Under the pieces are notes generated by a model. That model ran no database searches. It saw only the letters and a program-made list of their open reading frames with translations, and was not told the origin of the DNA. The position numbers and the translations under genes were made by a program. A stretch of 58,067 bases of DNA. Source: Pseudoduganella violacea. GTDB lineage: Bacteria; Pseudomonadota; Gammaproteobacteria; Burkholderiales; Burkholderiaceae_D. Positions within the stretch are counted from its first letter, which is position 1. Every line of letters begins with the position of its first letter. Below, piece by piece: positions 45,361-54,977 of the stretch. The stretch lies in contig NZ_JACHXD010000026.1 in NCBI RefSeq assembly GCF_014191875.1, forward strand, positions 1 to 58,067, in the 5' to 3' direction.

Positions 45361-46542
45361 ATGCAAAGCATTACCATACTTGGCGCAACCGGCTCCATCG
45401 GCGTTTCCACGCTGGATGTGGTGGCGCGCCATCCCGAACGCTATACCGTGTATGCGCTGACGGCGCATAGCCGCGTCGAGGAACTGGCCGCCCAGTGCGC
45501 GCAGTTCCGCCCCGTGCGCGCCGTGGTCGGCACGGCCGCCGCCGCCGCGCAACTGGACGCGCTGCTGCGCGCCAAAGGCTTGCGCACCGAAGTGGAGTGG
45601 GGCGAGCAGGCGCTGTGCGATGTTGCCAGCGCCGCCGCCGTCGACAGCGTGATGGCGGCGATCGTCGGCGCGGCCGGTCTGGCGCCGACCCTGGCCGCCG
45701 CGCGCGCCGGCAAGAAGGTGCTGCTGGCGAACAAGGAAGCGCTGGTCATGTCCGGCCAGCTCTTCATGGACGCGGTGCAGGACAGCGGCGCCGTGCTGCT
45801 GCCGATCGACAGCGAACACAATGCGATCTTCCAGTGCCTGCCGCAAGGCTATGGCCGCGTGCCGGCGGCGGCCGGCGTGAGCAAGATCCTGTTGACCGCT
45901 TCCGGCGGCCCCTTCCTCAAGCGCGCCGTCGAGACGCTCGACAGCGTGACGCCGGACGAAGCCTGCAAGCATCCGAAGTGGGTGATGGGCCGCAAGATCT
46001 CGGTCGATTCGGCCACCATGATGAACAAGGGTCTGGAAGTGATCGAAGCGCACTGGCTGTTCGGCGCGCCCGCCGACCAGATCGAGGTGGTGATCCATCC
46101 GCAGTCGGTGATCCACTCCATGGTGTCCTATAACGACGGCTCGGTGCTGGCGGAACTGGGCAACCCCGATATGCGCACGCCGATCGCGCACGCCCTGGCT
46201 TATCCGGAGCGCATCGCTTCCGGCGTGGCCCAGCTGGACCTGACCCGGATCGGCACCCTGCAATTCGAAAAACCCGACTTCCAGCGCTTCCCCTGTCTGG
46301 CCCTGGCCTTCGACGCGCTGCGCGCCGGCGGCACCGCGCCGACCCTGCTGAACGCGGCCAACGAGGTGGCGGTGCAAGCCTTCCTCGAGCAGCGCATCGG
46401 CTTCCGCCAGATCGACCGCGTGATCGCGCGCGTGATGGACGAGCTGTCGCACGGCGCCGTTTCCAGCATCGAGGCGCTGATGGCGCAGGACGCGGCGGCG
46501 CGCGCCGCCGCTGAAACCCTGATCGGCGCGCAGGCCAAATGA
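45361..46542 (+). CDS. dxr: 1-deoxy-D-xylulose 5-phosphate reductoisomerase
   Basis: This enzyme starts the committed part of the MEP isoprenoid pathway. The 393-residue product has the NADPH loop ILGATGSIGVSTLDV, LLANKEALVMSG, the metal-site region PIDSEHNAIFQCL and the substrate region SVDSATMMNKGLEVIEAHWL. Its stop overlaps the rseP start by 4 bases. Confidence 0.97.
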   Translation: MQSITILGATGSIGVSTLDVVARHPERYTVYALTAHSRVEELAAQCAQFRPVRAVVGTAAAAAQLDALLRAKGLRTEVEWGEQALCDVASAAAVDSVMAAIVGAAGLAPTLAAARAGKKVLLANKEALVMSGQLFMDAVQDSGAVLLPIDSEHNAIFQCLPQGYGRVPAAAGVSKILLTASGGPFLKRAVETLDSVTPDEACKHPKWVMGRKISVDSATMMNKGLEVIEAHWLFGAPADQIEVVIHPQSVIHSMVSYNDGSVLAELGNPDMRTPIAHALAYPERIASGVAQLDLTRIGTLQFEKPDFQRFPCLALAFDALRAGGTAPTLLNAANEVAVQAFLEQRIGFRQIDRVIARVMDELSHGAVSSIEALMAQDAAARAAAETLIGAQAK

Positions 46543-47897
46543 GCTTCCTGCAAACCCTGCTGGCTTTCGCGGTTGCGCTGGGTACGCTGATCGTCATCCA
46601 TGAACTGGGCCACTATCTGGTGGCGCGCTGGTGCGGCGTGAAAGTGCTGCGCTTCTCGGTCGGCATGGGGCAGGTGGTGTGGTCGCGCCGCTTCGGTCCC
46701 GACCAGACCGAGTGGGCGGTGTCGGCCTTGCCGCTGGGCGGCTACGTGAAGATGCTGGACGGCCGCGAGCAGGATCTGCATGGCCTGCCCGAGTCCGACC
46801 TGAAACGCGAGTTCACGCGCCAGAACGTGTGGAAGCGCATCGCCATCGTGGCCGCCGGTCCGCTCGCCAACTTCCTGCTTGCCATCCTGCTGTTCGCCGG
46901 CCTGTACATGCATGGCGTGGACGAGCCTTCGACCCTGCTGGCGCCACCGGCCGCCGACACCGTGGCCGCCACCGTCGGCATCCAGGGCGGCGACCAGGTT
47001 GTCGCCATCAACGGGCAGCCGGTGCGCGGCTGGAGCGAGTTGCGCTGGGCGCTGATCCAGTCCGTGGTCGACAAGCAGGGCGCCCGCCTCGACATCGAAC
47101 GCCAGGGCGAAGGCCGGCGCCAGCTCGATTTGCCCGCTTCCGCATTTTCCTCCCTCAGCCTGGAAGGCGACGTGCCGACCGCGCTGGGCATTGCAGTGGC
47201 CCGTCCGCCCGCGCTGGTGGGCCGCGTGATGGCCGAAGGCGCCGGTGCGCGCGCCGGCCTGCGCAGCGGCGACCTGATTCAGCGCGTCGATGGCGTGGCC
47301 GTGGCAGATGGCCTGGCCTTTATCGACGCGGTGCGCAAGGCGCCTGGCCGCAGCCTGCACATCGAAGGCCGGCGTGCCGGCCAGCTTTTCGCGCTGGAGT
47401 TGACGCCCGACGCCGAAACCGACGCCAAGGGCGGACAGCCTGTAACAGTCGGTAAGATCAAGGTCGAGGTGCCGATGGCGCCGGATATGATTACCGTCAC
47501 TTCGGCGCCGGCGCAGGCGCTGGAAAAGGCGGTGCGCAAGGTTTGGGAAACCAGCGTGCTGACCGTGAAGATGATCGGCAAGATGATCACCGGCGAAGCG
47601 TCCTGGCGCAATGTCACCGGCCCGATCACGATCGCCGATTATGCGGGACAAACATCGCGGATAGGCGCAGTAAGCTATCTGCAGTTCATCGCCTTCATCA
47701 GTATCAGTCTTGGGGTGATGAATTTGCTACCGATTCCTGTTCTGGATGGGGGGCATTTGCTGTATTATTCGCTGGAAGTTTTAACTGGACGCCCCGTGTC
47801 CGAGCGTTTTGCCGATCTGGCGCAGCGCCTTGGTGTGGGCTTGCTGGTGGCCTTGATGGTGCTGGCCGTGTTCAACGATCTTGCCCGGCTGCTGTAA
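46539..47897 (+). CDS. rseP: Site-2 zinc metalloprotease RseP
   Basis: It cuts transmembrane anti-sigma factors during envelope stress. The 452-residue membrane protein has HELGH at residues 21-25 (zinc ligands H21 and H25, catalytic E22), two PDZ domains (about 115-190 and 220-300), and the second zinc-site motif near NLLPIPVLDGG. It lies directly before bamA, whose product load is linked to this stress pathway. Confidence 0.97.
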   Translation: MSFLQTLLAFAVALGTLIVIHELGHYLVARWCGVKVLRFSVGMGQVVWSRRFGPDQTEWAVSALPLGGYVKMLDGREQDLHGLPESDLKREFTRQNVWKRIAIVAAGPLANFLLAILLFAGLYMHGVDEPSTLLAPPAADTVAATVGIQGGDQVVAINGQPVRGWSELRWALIQSVVDKQGARLDIERQGEGRRQLDLPASAFSSLSLEGDVPTALGIAVARPPALVGRVMAEGAGARAGLRSGDLIQRVDGVAVADGLAFIDAVRKAPGRSLHIEGRRAGQLFALELTPDAETDAKGGQPVTVGKIKVEVPMAPDMITVTSAPAQALEKAVRKVWETSVLTVKMIGKMITGEASWRNVTGPITIADYAGQTSRIGAVSYLQFIAFISISLGVMNLLPIPVLDGGHLLYYSLEVLTGRPVSERFADLAQRLGVGLLVALMVLAVFNDLARLL

Positions 47898-47961
47898 AAG
47901 CACGGCCGGCGGCATGCGTTTTGTAAATGTAGTCCACTGATTTAAGCCATTGAATTTGCCA

Positions 47962-50298
47962 ATGAAATTATATTCTGACCGCTTTGCCTTGCCTTCCTTT
48001 CGCCGCAGCCTGATCGGCGCCGCCGCTCTGGCACTCTGCTCCGGCAGCGCGCTGGCCCTTGAACCCTTTGTCGTCAAGGATATCCGCGTGGAGGGCATCC
48101 AGCGGACGGAAGCCGGCACCGTGTTCAGCTACCTGCCGGTGCGCGTGGGCGAGACCTTCACCGAAGACAAGAGCATCAGCACCATCAAGGCGCTGTACGC
48201 GACCGGCTTCTTCAAGGACGTGAAACTGGAAGCCGACGGCGACGTGCTGGTGGTGCTGGTGGAAGAGCGTCCGGCCATCGCCAAGGTCGATTTCACGGGC
48301 ACCAAGGAATTCGAGAAGGACATGCTGGTCAAGGCGCTGAAGGATATCGGCGTCGGCGAAACCAAGATCTTCGACAAGGCCTCGGTCGATCGCGCCGAGC
48401 AGGAACTCAAGCGCCAATACCTGTCGCGCGGCCTGTATGGCGTGAAAGTGACCACCACCGTCACCCCGCTGGAGCGCAACCGCGTCAGCATCACCTTCGC
48501 GGTGGACGAGGGCGAAGTGGCCAAGATCAAGCAGATCAACCTGGTAGGCAATAAGGCCTTCTCCGACAAGGAGCTGCGCGACCAGCTGGCCCTGAACACC
48601 GGCGGCTGGTTCAGCTGGTACACCAAGGCCAACCAGTATTCCAAGACCAAGCTGACCGGCGACATCGAGTCGCTCAAGTCCTACTATCTGAACCGCGGCT
48701 ACGTGGAGATGCAGGTCGAATCGACCCAGGTCTCGATCACCCCGGACAAGAAGGACATCTACATCACCATCAATATCGTCGAAGGCGAGAAGTACAAAGT
48801 CTCCGACATCAAGTTCGAAGGCGAGATGTTCGGCCGCGAGGACGAGCTGCGCCAGCTGGTGCTGCTGCGCAAAGGCGATGTGTATTCGGGCGAGCGCCTG
48901 ACCGCCACCAATAAGCTGATCCAGGACCGCCTGGCGACCTTCGGCTACGCCTTCGCCAACGTCAACGCCAACCCGGACATCGACCGCGAAAAACGCGAAG
49001 TGGGCTTTACCTTCTTCGTCGATCCGGGCAAGCGCGCCTATGTGCGCCACATGAATATCGCCGGCAACACCACCACCCGCGATGAAGTGATCCGCCGCGA
49101 ATTCCGCCAATTCGAATCGAGCTGGTACGACGCCAACCGCGTCAAGCTGACGCGCGACCGCGTCGACCGCCTGGGTTACTTCAAGGACGTGACCATCGAT
49201 ACGCCGGAAGCGCAAGGCACTTCCGACCAGGTCGACGTGAACCTGACCGTGGTCGAGAAACCGACCGGCAACTTCCAGATCGGCGGCGCCTTCTCGCAAG
49301 CGGAGAAGTTCACCTTCTCGGCATCGATCCAGCAGGCCAACTTCGCCGGTTCGGGCAATACCGTGGGTATTGAGCTCAACACCAGCAAGTACAACCGCTC
49401 GATCGCGTTCTCGCACACCAATCCTTACTTCACCGACGACGGCGTGTCGCGCAGCTATGAAGTCTATCTGCGCACCTACCGCCCGCCGGCGATCAATATC
49501 GGCGGCTATTCGATCCGCCAGACCGGCGGCCGCATCAGCTTCGGCGTGCCGTTCTCGGAAGTCGATACCGTCTTCTTCGGCATCGGCCTGGAACACTCGC
49601 AAGTCGAAACCGACAGCAGCAGCCCGACCTTCTGGCGCACCTATCTGCGCAGCATCGGCGGCCCGGCCAACGGTATCGGTACCGCGTCGGCCAACTCGGT
49701 GCCGTTGACGGTGGCATGGCAGCGCGACAGCCGCGACAGCGCGCTGACCCCGACCATCGGCCAGTACCAGCGCGTGAACCTGGAGGCGGACTTCATCGGC
49801 GAATCGAAGTACGGCCGCGCGGTATATGAATACCAGTGGTTCCGCCCCCTGTTCTCCAAAGTCACGCTGGCCCTGAAGGGCGAGATTGGCCTGGGCCGCA
49901 GCTTCGGCAAGAAGCAGTACCCGGTCTTCAAGAACTTCTACGCCGGCGGCATCGGTTCGGTGCGCGGCTATGAAAGCTCCTCGCTCGGCATGCTCGATCC
50001 GCTCAGCCGCGATGCGCTGGGCGGTGCTTCGCGCCTGCTGATCAACTCCGAATTGCAGATGCCCTTCCCAGGCCAGGGCCAGGACCGCAGCTTGCGCTGG
50101 TTCGGCTTCCTGGATGGCGGCCAGGTTTACCGCGAGCGCGAAAAAATGCGCATCTCGGAACTGCGCTTCTCCACCGGCCTGGGTATCAGCTGGATTTCCC
50201 CGGTCGGTCCGCTCAAGTTGAGTTATGCTAAGCCTTTGAACGCCAAGCCGGGTGACCGCCTGGAGCGCTTCCAGTTCCAGATGGGCGCAGGTTTCTAA
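47962..50298 (+). CDS. bamA: Outer-membrane assembly factor BamA
   Basis: BamA inserts beta-barrel proteins into the outer membrane. The product has about 778 residues: a signal peptide ending SGSALA, five POTRA domains (about 25-425, beginning FVVKDIRVEGIQRTEAGTVF), and a 16-strand barrel with the loop-6 motif VRGYESSSLG and a C-terminal Phe. The ATG at 47962 is chosen over a TTG at 47950; neither has a good ribosome site. Confidence 0.97.
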   Translation: MKLYSDRFALPSFRRSLIGAAALALCSGSALALEPFVVKDIRVEGIQRTEAGTVFSYLPVRVGETFTEDKSISTIKALYATGFFKDVKLEADGDVLVVLVEERPAIAKVDFTGTKEFEKDMLVKALKDIGVGETKIFDKASVDRAEQELKRQYLSRGLYGVKVTTTVTPLERNRVSITFAVDEGEVAKIKQINLVGNKAFSDKELRDQLALNTGGWFSWYTKANQYSKTKLTGDIESLKSYYLNRGYVEMQVESTQVSITPDKKDIYITINIVEGEKYKVSDIKFEGEMFGREDELRQLVLLRKGDVYSGERLTATNKLIQDRLATFGYAFANVNANPDIDREKREVGFTFFVDPGKRAYVRHMNIAGNTTTRDEVIRREFRQFESSWYDANRVKLTRDRVDRLGYFKDVTIDTPEAQGTSDQVDVNLTVVEKPTGNFQIGGAFSQAEKFTFSASIQQANFAGSGNTVGIELNTSKYNRSIAFSHTNPYFTDDGVSRSYEVYLRTYRPPAINIGGYSIRQTGGRISFGVPFSEVDTVFFGIGLEHSQVETDSSSPTFWRTYLRSIGGPANGIGTASANSVPLTVAWQRDSRDSALTPTIGQYQRVNLEADFIGESKYGRAVYEYQWFRPLFSKVTLALKGEIGLGRSFGKKQYPVFKNFYAGGIGSVRGYESSSLGMLDPLSRDALGGASRLLINSELQMPFPGQGQDRSLRWFGFLDGGQVYREREKMRISELRFSTGLGISWISPVGPLKLSYAKPLNAKPGDRLERFQFQMGAGF

Positions 50299-50332
50299 TA
50301 TCAAAGAGCAATAACAAATACTACGGAGAACC

Positions 50333-50854
50333 ATGTTGAAGACCGCTCCCGCTACGCTGACCAAGTATTTTGCCGTGCTCGCCCTGGGACTGCTGTCCCT
50401 GGCGCCGGCATATGCCCAGTCATCCAAGATCGCCTGGCTCAGTTCCGAACGCATTTACAATGAGTCGAAACTGGCCAAGGCGGCCGGCGACAAGCTGGCG
50501 GAAGAATTCTCGCGGCGCGAAAAAGCGGTGCAGGACCTGGCCGTGCGCATGAAAACGGTGTCGGAAAAGCTGGAGAAGGATAACGCCACGCTGGCCGAGG
50601 CCGAGCGCGTCAAGCGGCAGAAGGAATACTTCGAACTGGAGAAGGAATTCCAGCGCCGCCAGCGCGAGTTCCGCGAAGACCTGAACCAACGCACCAACGA
50701 GGAGCGCGCCGCCATCGCCGAGAAGGCGACGCGCATCATCAAGCAGCTGGCGCTCACCGAAGGCTTCGACATTGTGCTGCAGGACGCCGTCTGGGCCAGC
50801 CCGCGCATCGACATTACCGACAAGGTCTTGGCCGCGCTGGACAAGGATAAGTAA
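50333..50854 (+). CDS. skp: Periplasmic chaperone Skp/OmpH
   Basis: Skp holds unfolded outer-membrane proteins on their way to BamA. The 173-residue product has a signal peptide ending PAYAQ, then SSKIAWLSSERIYNESKLAK and a long charged helical hairpin with RRQREFREDLNQRTNEERA. GGAGAA precedes the ATG. It lies between bamA and lpxD, the usual place. Confidence 0.95.
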   Translation: MLKTAPATLTKYFAVLALGLLSLAPAYAQSSKIAWLSSERIYNESKLAKAAGDKLAEEFSRREKAVQDLAVRMKTVSEKLEKDNATLAEAERVKRQKEYFELEKEFQRRQREFREDLNQRTNEERAAIAEKATRIIKQLALTEGFDIVLQDAVWASPRIDITDKVLAALDKDK

Positions 50855-50884
50855 ACAGTTTTTAGATTGGATTGGAACACCCCG

Positions 50885-51940
50885 ATGGGCACTCGACTAG
50901 GAGAATTGGTCGAACGCTTGGGCGGGCAGTTGGTGGGCGACCCGAACCTTGAGGTGATCGGAATCGCGCCGTTGACGGACGCCGGCGCTTCGCACATCAG
51001 CTTTCTCAGCAACAGCAAATTCCGCTCCCAGGCCGGACAAAGCCAGGCGGCGGCCATGATCGTGTCGGCCGCCGACGACGCCATCGTCGCCGAGCAGTTC
51101 CAGGGCGCGCGCATCGTCGTCAAGAACCCGTATGTCTACTTCGCCAGGGCGGCCCAGTACTTCGAGTCGCTGACGGCCATCGTGCCGCCGGCCGGCATCC
51201 ACCCCAGCGCCGTGGTGCACGAGAGCGCGCGGGTCGACGCCAGCGCCCATATCGGCCCGCAGGTGACGGTGGAGGCGGGCGCCGTGGTCGGCGCGCGCGC
51301 CGTGATCGACGCCGGCTGCTATATCGGCCGCGAGGCGGTGGTCGGCGCGGATACGCACTTCTTCGCCAACGTGACCTTCCACGCGCGCTGCCGCATCGGC
51401 CAGCGCGGCATCATCCATTCGGGCGCCGTGATCGGCACCGATGGTTTCGGCTTCGCCAACGAAGGCGGCGTGTACATCAAGATTCCGCAGGTGGGCTGCG
51501 TGGTGATCGGCGACGATGTGGACATCGGCGCCAATACCACCATCGACCGCGGCGCGTTGGCCGACACCATCATCGAAGATGGCGTCAAGCTGGACAACCA
51601 GATCCAGATCGGCCATAACTGCCATATCGGCGCGCACACGGCCATGGCCGGCTGCGTCGGCGTGGCGGGCAGCGCCAAGATCGGCAAGTACTGCACCTTC
51701 GGCGGCGCGGCCATGGTGCTGGGCCACCTGACCATCGCCGACCACGTGCATGTCTCCTCGGGCAGCATGGTCTCGCGCTCCATTTTGGAAGCGGGGCAGT
51801 ACACCGGCTTCTATCCGCTGGCGAAAAACAGCGAGTGGGAAAAATCCGCCGCCATCGTGCGCAACTTGTCCGCCATGCGCGACAAGATCCGCGCGCTGGA
51901 AAAAACCATTAAAACGATAACGAATCAAGACGAATCATGA
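50885..51940 (+). CDS. lpxD: UDP-3-O-acylglucosamine N-acyltransferase
   Basis: LpxD adds the N-linked acyl chain in lipid A synthesis. The 351-residue product has a uridine-binding N-domain (LGELVERLGGQLVGDP, ISFLSNSKFR) and a left-handed beta-helix of hexapeptides (from about residue 105), with the catalytic His in QIQIGHNCHIGAHT. The ATG at 50885 fits the family N-terminus; a TTG at 50867 would add six residues. The stop overlaps fabZ in ATGA. Confidence 0.96.
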   Translation: MGTRLGELVERLGGQLVGDPNLEVIGIAPLTDAGASHISFLSNSKFRSQAGQSQAAAMIVSAADDAIVAEQFQGARIVVKNPYVYFARAAQYFESLTAIVPPAGIHPSAVVHESARVDASAHIGPQVTVEAGAVVGARAVIDAGCYIGREAVVGADTHFFANVTFHARCRIGQRGIIHSGAVIGTDGFGFANEGGVYIKIPQVGCVVIGDDVDIGANTTIDRGALADTIIEDGVKLDNQIQIGHNCHIGAHTAMAGCVGVAGSAKIGKYCTFGGAAMVLGHLTIADHVHVSSGSMVSRSILEAGQYTGFYPLAKNSEWEKSAAIVRNLSAMRDKIRALEKTIKTITNQDES

Positions 51941-52419
51941 CTACTGAAAACAAAACCCTGGGCATCTGCGAAATCAAGGAATTCCTGCAGCACCGCTATC
52001 CGCTGCTGCTGGTGGACCGTGTGCTGAACTGGGAAGACGGCAAGAACATCACCGCCATCAAGAACGTGACCGTAAACGAAGAGTTCTTCAACGGCCACTT
52101 CCCGCACAAGCCGGTGATGCCGGGCGTGCTGATGATCGAGGCGATGGCGCAGACCGCCGCCCTGGTGTCCTTCCTGACCATGAAGATCAAGCCGGACGAG
52201 AATTCGGTGGTCCTGTTCGTGGGCATCGACAATGCGCGCTTCAAGCGCCCGGTGGTCCCTGGCGACCAGCTGCGCATGGACGTGGAAATCCTGCGCGTTT
52301 CGCGCGGTATCTGGAAATACAAGGCCGTGGGCAGCGTGGACGGCCAGGTGGCCGTGGAAGCTGATTTGATGTGCACCATCCGTAACGCCGCCGACGCGAG
52401 CCAGCCAGCGGGGCAGTAA
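51937..52419 (+). CDS. fabZ: 3-hydroxyacyl-ACP dehydratase FabZ
   Basis: FabZ dehydrates 3-hydroxyacyl-ACP and so competes with LpxA and LpxD for the same substrate. The 160-residue hot-dog-fold protein has His54 in FFNGHFPHKPVMPG and Glu68 in MIEAMAQ. It overlaps lpxD by 4 bases and lpxA by 1 base, so the three are probably translated in balance. Confidence 0.97.
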   Translation: MTTENKTLGICEIKEFLQHRYPLLLVDRVLNWEDGKNITAIKNVTVNEEFFNGHFPHKPVMPGVLMIEAMAQTAALVSFLTMKIKPDENSVVLFVGIDNARFKRPVVPGDQLRMDVEILRVSRGIWKYKAVGSVDGQVAVEADLMCTIRNAADASQPAGQ

Positions 52420-53219
52420 TGGCAAGCGTACACCCAAGCGCCATCGTCGATCCGAAAGCCCAGCTGGACGAGGGCGTCGAGATCGGCCCTTACTCGATCA
52501 TCGGCCCCAATGTGACGATCGGCGCCGGCACCAAGGTCGGCCCGCACGTCGTCATCGAAGGCCATACCACGATCGGCAAGGACAACCAGTTCTTCCAGTT
52601 CTCGTCCATCGGCGCCGCGCCGCAGGATAAGAAGTGGAGCGGCGAGCCGACCCGCCTGGTGATCGGCGACCGCAACACCATCCGCGAATTCTGCACCTTC
52701 AACACCGGCACGGTGCAGGACAAAGGCGTGACCACGCTCGGCAACGATAACTGGATTTCGGCTTACGTCCACCTGGCGCACGACTGCACGGTGGGCAGCA
52801 ATACGATCTTCTCCAACAACGCGCAGCTCGCCGGCCACGTCGAGATCGGCGACTGGGTGATCATGAGCGGCTTCGCCAACGTGCACCAGTTCTGCAAGAT
52901 CGGGCCGCACGCCTTCGTCGGCATGAGCACCAGCCTGACCCAGGACGTGCCGCCTTTCGTTCTGCTGAACGGCAATCCGGCCCAGGCCCACGGCGTGAAT
53001 ATCGAAGGCCTGAAACGCCGCGGCTTCACGCGCGAGCAGATCAACGCCATCCGCGCCGCCTACAAGACCCTGTACCGTTCCGGCCTGACGCTGGAAGAGG
53101 CCAAGGCGGCCCTGCTGGCGCAGGAAGCCGAAGCCGACGTGGTGGCCAGCGGCGGCGACGTCCATGTGCGCGCCATGCGCGAGTTCCTGGATACGGCAAG
53201 CCGTGGCATCGTCCGCTGA
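52419..53219 (+). CDS. lpxA: UDP-N-acetylglucosamine O-acyltransferase
   Basis: LpxA carries out the first step of lipid A synthesis. The 266-residue product is a hexapeptide beta-helix beginning VHPSAIVDPKAQLDEGVEIG. Catalytic His121 lies in YVHLAHDCTVGSN. The C-terminal helices follow from about residue 190. Its start shares a base with the fabZ stop, and its end overlaps the lpxB start by 17 bases. Confidence 0.97.
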   Translation: MASVHPSAIVDPKAQLDEGVEIGPYSIIGPNVTIGAGTKVGPHVVIEGHTTIGKDNQFFQFSSIGAAPQDKKWSGEPTRLVIGDRNTIREFCTFNTGTVQDKGVTTLGNDNWISAYVHLAHDCTVGSNTIFSNNAQLAGHVEIGDWVIMSGFANVHQFCKIGPHAFVGMSTSLTQDVPPFVLLNGNPAQAHGVNIEGLKRRGFTREQINAIRAAYKTLYRSGLTLEEAKAALLAQEAEADVVASGGDVHVRAMREFLDTASRGIVR

Positions 53220-54360
53220 TCTTTCGGTCGCGGTCGTTGCTGGCGAACCGTCCGGCGACCTGCTGGCCAGCCGCCTGCTGGGCGGCCTGCGTCCGCAGCT
53301 GCCCGAGGCGCGTTTCCACGGCATCGGCGGCGCGAACATGCTGGCCCAAGGCTTCGAATCCCACTGGCCGATGGACAAGCTCACCGTGCGCGGCCTGTTC
53401 GAAATCATCCCGCGCTACCGCGAGCTGAAAGGCATCCAGAACACGCTGTGCGAGCAGCTGCTGGCCGAAAGACCGGCGGTCTTCATCGGCGCCGACTATC
53501 CGGGCTTTAACCTGGGGCTGGAGGCGCGGCTGAAGGAAGCCGGCATCCCCACCGTGCACTACATCGGGCCGCAGATCTGGGCCTGGCGCGGTGGACGCAT
53601 CAAGAAAATCATCAAATCCGTGTCGCACATGCTGGTGGTGTTTCCGTTTGAGGAAGCGATCTACCAGAAGGCTGGCGTGCCGGTGACCTATGTTGGACAT
53701 CCGCTGGCGGAAGTGATTCCGCTGAATCCGGACGAAGCGGGCGCGCGCCGCCAGCTTGGCCTGCCCGAGGATGCCAATGTGGTCACGCTGATGCCGGGCA
53801 GCCGCATGTCCGAACTTAAGTACAATACCGCTGCCTTTGTCGGCGCCTGCAAGCTGCTCAAGCAGCGCGACCGCTCGCTGCGCTTCATCGCGCCGATGGC
53901 GGGCGAGAAGCAGCGCCAATACTTCTTGCAACTGGTGGCCGAAGCCGGTCTGCAGGACGTCGAAATCACGCTGCTCGACGGCCAGTCGCACACCGCCATC
54001 TGCGCCGCCGACGCGGTGCTGGTGGCCTCCGGCACGGCCTCGCTGGAAGTGGCGCTGTTCAAGAAGCCCATGGTCATTGCCTACAAGATGATGCGCGCTT
54101 CCTGGGAAATCATGCGCCATATGGGCTACCAGCCCTGGATCGGCCTGCCGAACATTCTGGCGCGCGAATTCCTGGTGCCGGAGCTGCTGCAAAACGCCGC
54201 CAGCGCCGAAGCCCTGGCCGAAGCTATGTGGCAGCAGCTCAGCGATGCGCCGCACCGCCTGCGCCTGGCCCAGCGCTTTAGCGATATGCACCACAGCCTG
54301 CTGCGCAATAGCGCGGCCGAAGGTGCGGCAGCGGTCATGAAAGTGATCAATTCAAAGTGA
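53203..54360 (+). CDS. lpxB: Lipid-A-disaccharide synthase
   Basis: LpxB joins UDP-diacylglucosamine and lipid X. The 385-residue glycosyltransferase-B product has AGEPSGDLLASRLL near the start, YIGPQIWAWRGGRIKKI and LVASGTASLEVALFKKPMV. A GTG at 53203 inside the lpxA end is taken as the start because it gives the family's normal N-terminus; the start at 53164 would add an out-of-place tail. The stop overlaps rnhB. Confidence 0.94.
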   Translation: MASSADLSVAVVAGEPSGDLLASRLLGGLRPQLPEARFHGIGGANMLAQGFESHWPMDKLTVRGLFEIIPRYRELKGIQNTLCEQLLAERPAVFIGADYPGFNLGLEARLKEAGIPTVHYIGPQIWAWRGGRIKKIIKSVSHMLVVFPFEEAIYQKAGVPVTYVGHPLAEVIPLNPDEAGARRQLGLPEDANVVTLMPGSRMSELKYNTAAFVGACKLLKQRDRSLRFIAPMAGEKQRQYFLQLVAEAGLQDVEITLLDGQSHTAICAADAVLVASGTASLEVALFKKPMVIAYKMMRASWEIMRHMGYQPWIGLPNILAREFLVPELLQNAASAEALAEAMWQQLSDAPHRLRLAQRFSDMHHSLLRNSAAEGAAAVMKVINSK

Positions 54361-54977
54361 AGAACCAACAAAACGGCCTGTTTGACGACTTGCCGGACTC
54401 GCCCGACGAAATCATCTGCGGCGTGGACGAAGCAGGGCGCGGCCCGCTGGCCGGCCCGGTGTTCGCCGCCGCCGTGATCCTGCATCCCGGCCGTCCCATC
54501 GACGGCCTGCGCGATTCGAAAAAACTGACCGAAGCCAAGCGCGACGCGCTGGCACCGCTGATCATGCAGCACGCCGTGGCCTGGGCCATTGCCGAAGCGT
54601 CGGAAGAGGAAATCGACAAGATCAACATCCTGCAGGCGAGCATGCTGGCCATGCGCCGCGCGGTCGAGGCCTTGTCCACCATCCCGACCCTGGCCCTGAT
54701 CGACGGCAACCGCTGCCCGGTCATGAAGATCCAGTCCATCGCCATCGTCGACGGCGACAACAAGGTGGAAGCTATTTCGGCTGCCTCGATCCTGGCGAAG
54801 ACCGCGCGCGACGCGGCGCTGGTCAAGCTGCACCTGCAGTATCCGCAATACGGCTTCGACCAGCACAAGGGCTATCCCACGGCCCTGCATCTGGAGCGCC
54901 TGCAACTGCACGGCGTATCGCCGGTGCACCGCCGCTCCTACGCGCCGGTGCGCAAGGTGCTGGAGGCGCTGCGATGA
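54357..54977 (+). CDS. rnhB: Ribonuclease HII
   Basis: It cuts RNA in RNA-DNA hybrids and removes misincorporated ribonucleotides. The 206-residue product has the metal site D24-E25 in CGVDEAGRGPLAGPV, further Asp in LIDGNRCP, and VEAISAASILAKTARD. A GTG start at 54357 overlaps the lpxB stop (GTGA). Its stop overlaps the next gene by 4 bases. Confidence 0.96.
   Translation: MKNQQNGLFDDLPDSPDEIICGVDEAGRGPLAGPVFAAAVILHPGRPIDGLRDSKKLTEAKRDALAPLIMQHAVAWAIAEASEEEIDKINILQASMLAMRRAVEALSTIPTLALIDGNRCPVMKIQSIAIVDGDNKVEAISAASILAKTARDAALVKLHLQYPQYGFDQHKGYPTALHLERLQLHGVSPVHRRSYAPVRKVLEALR

Noticed and set aside
47968..50454. 828-residue open frame opposite bamA
   Set aside because: Shadow frame without domains; it also crosses into skp.
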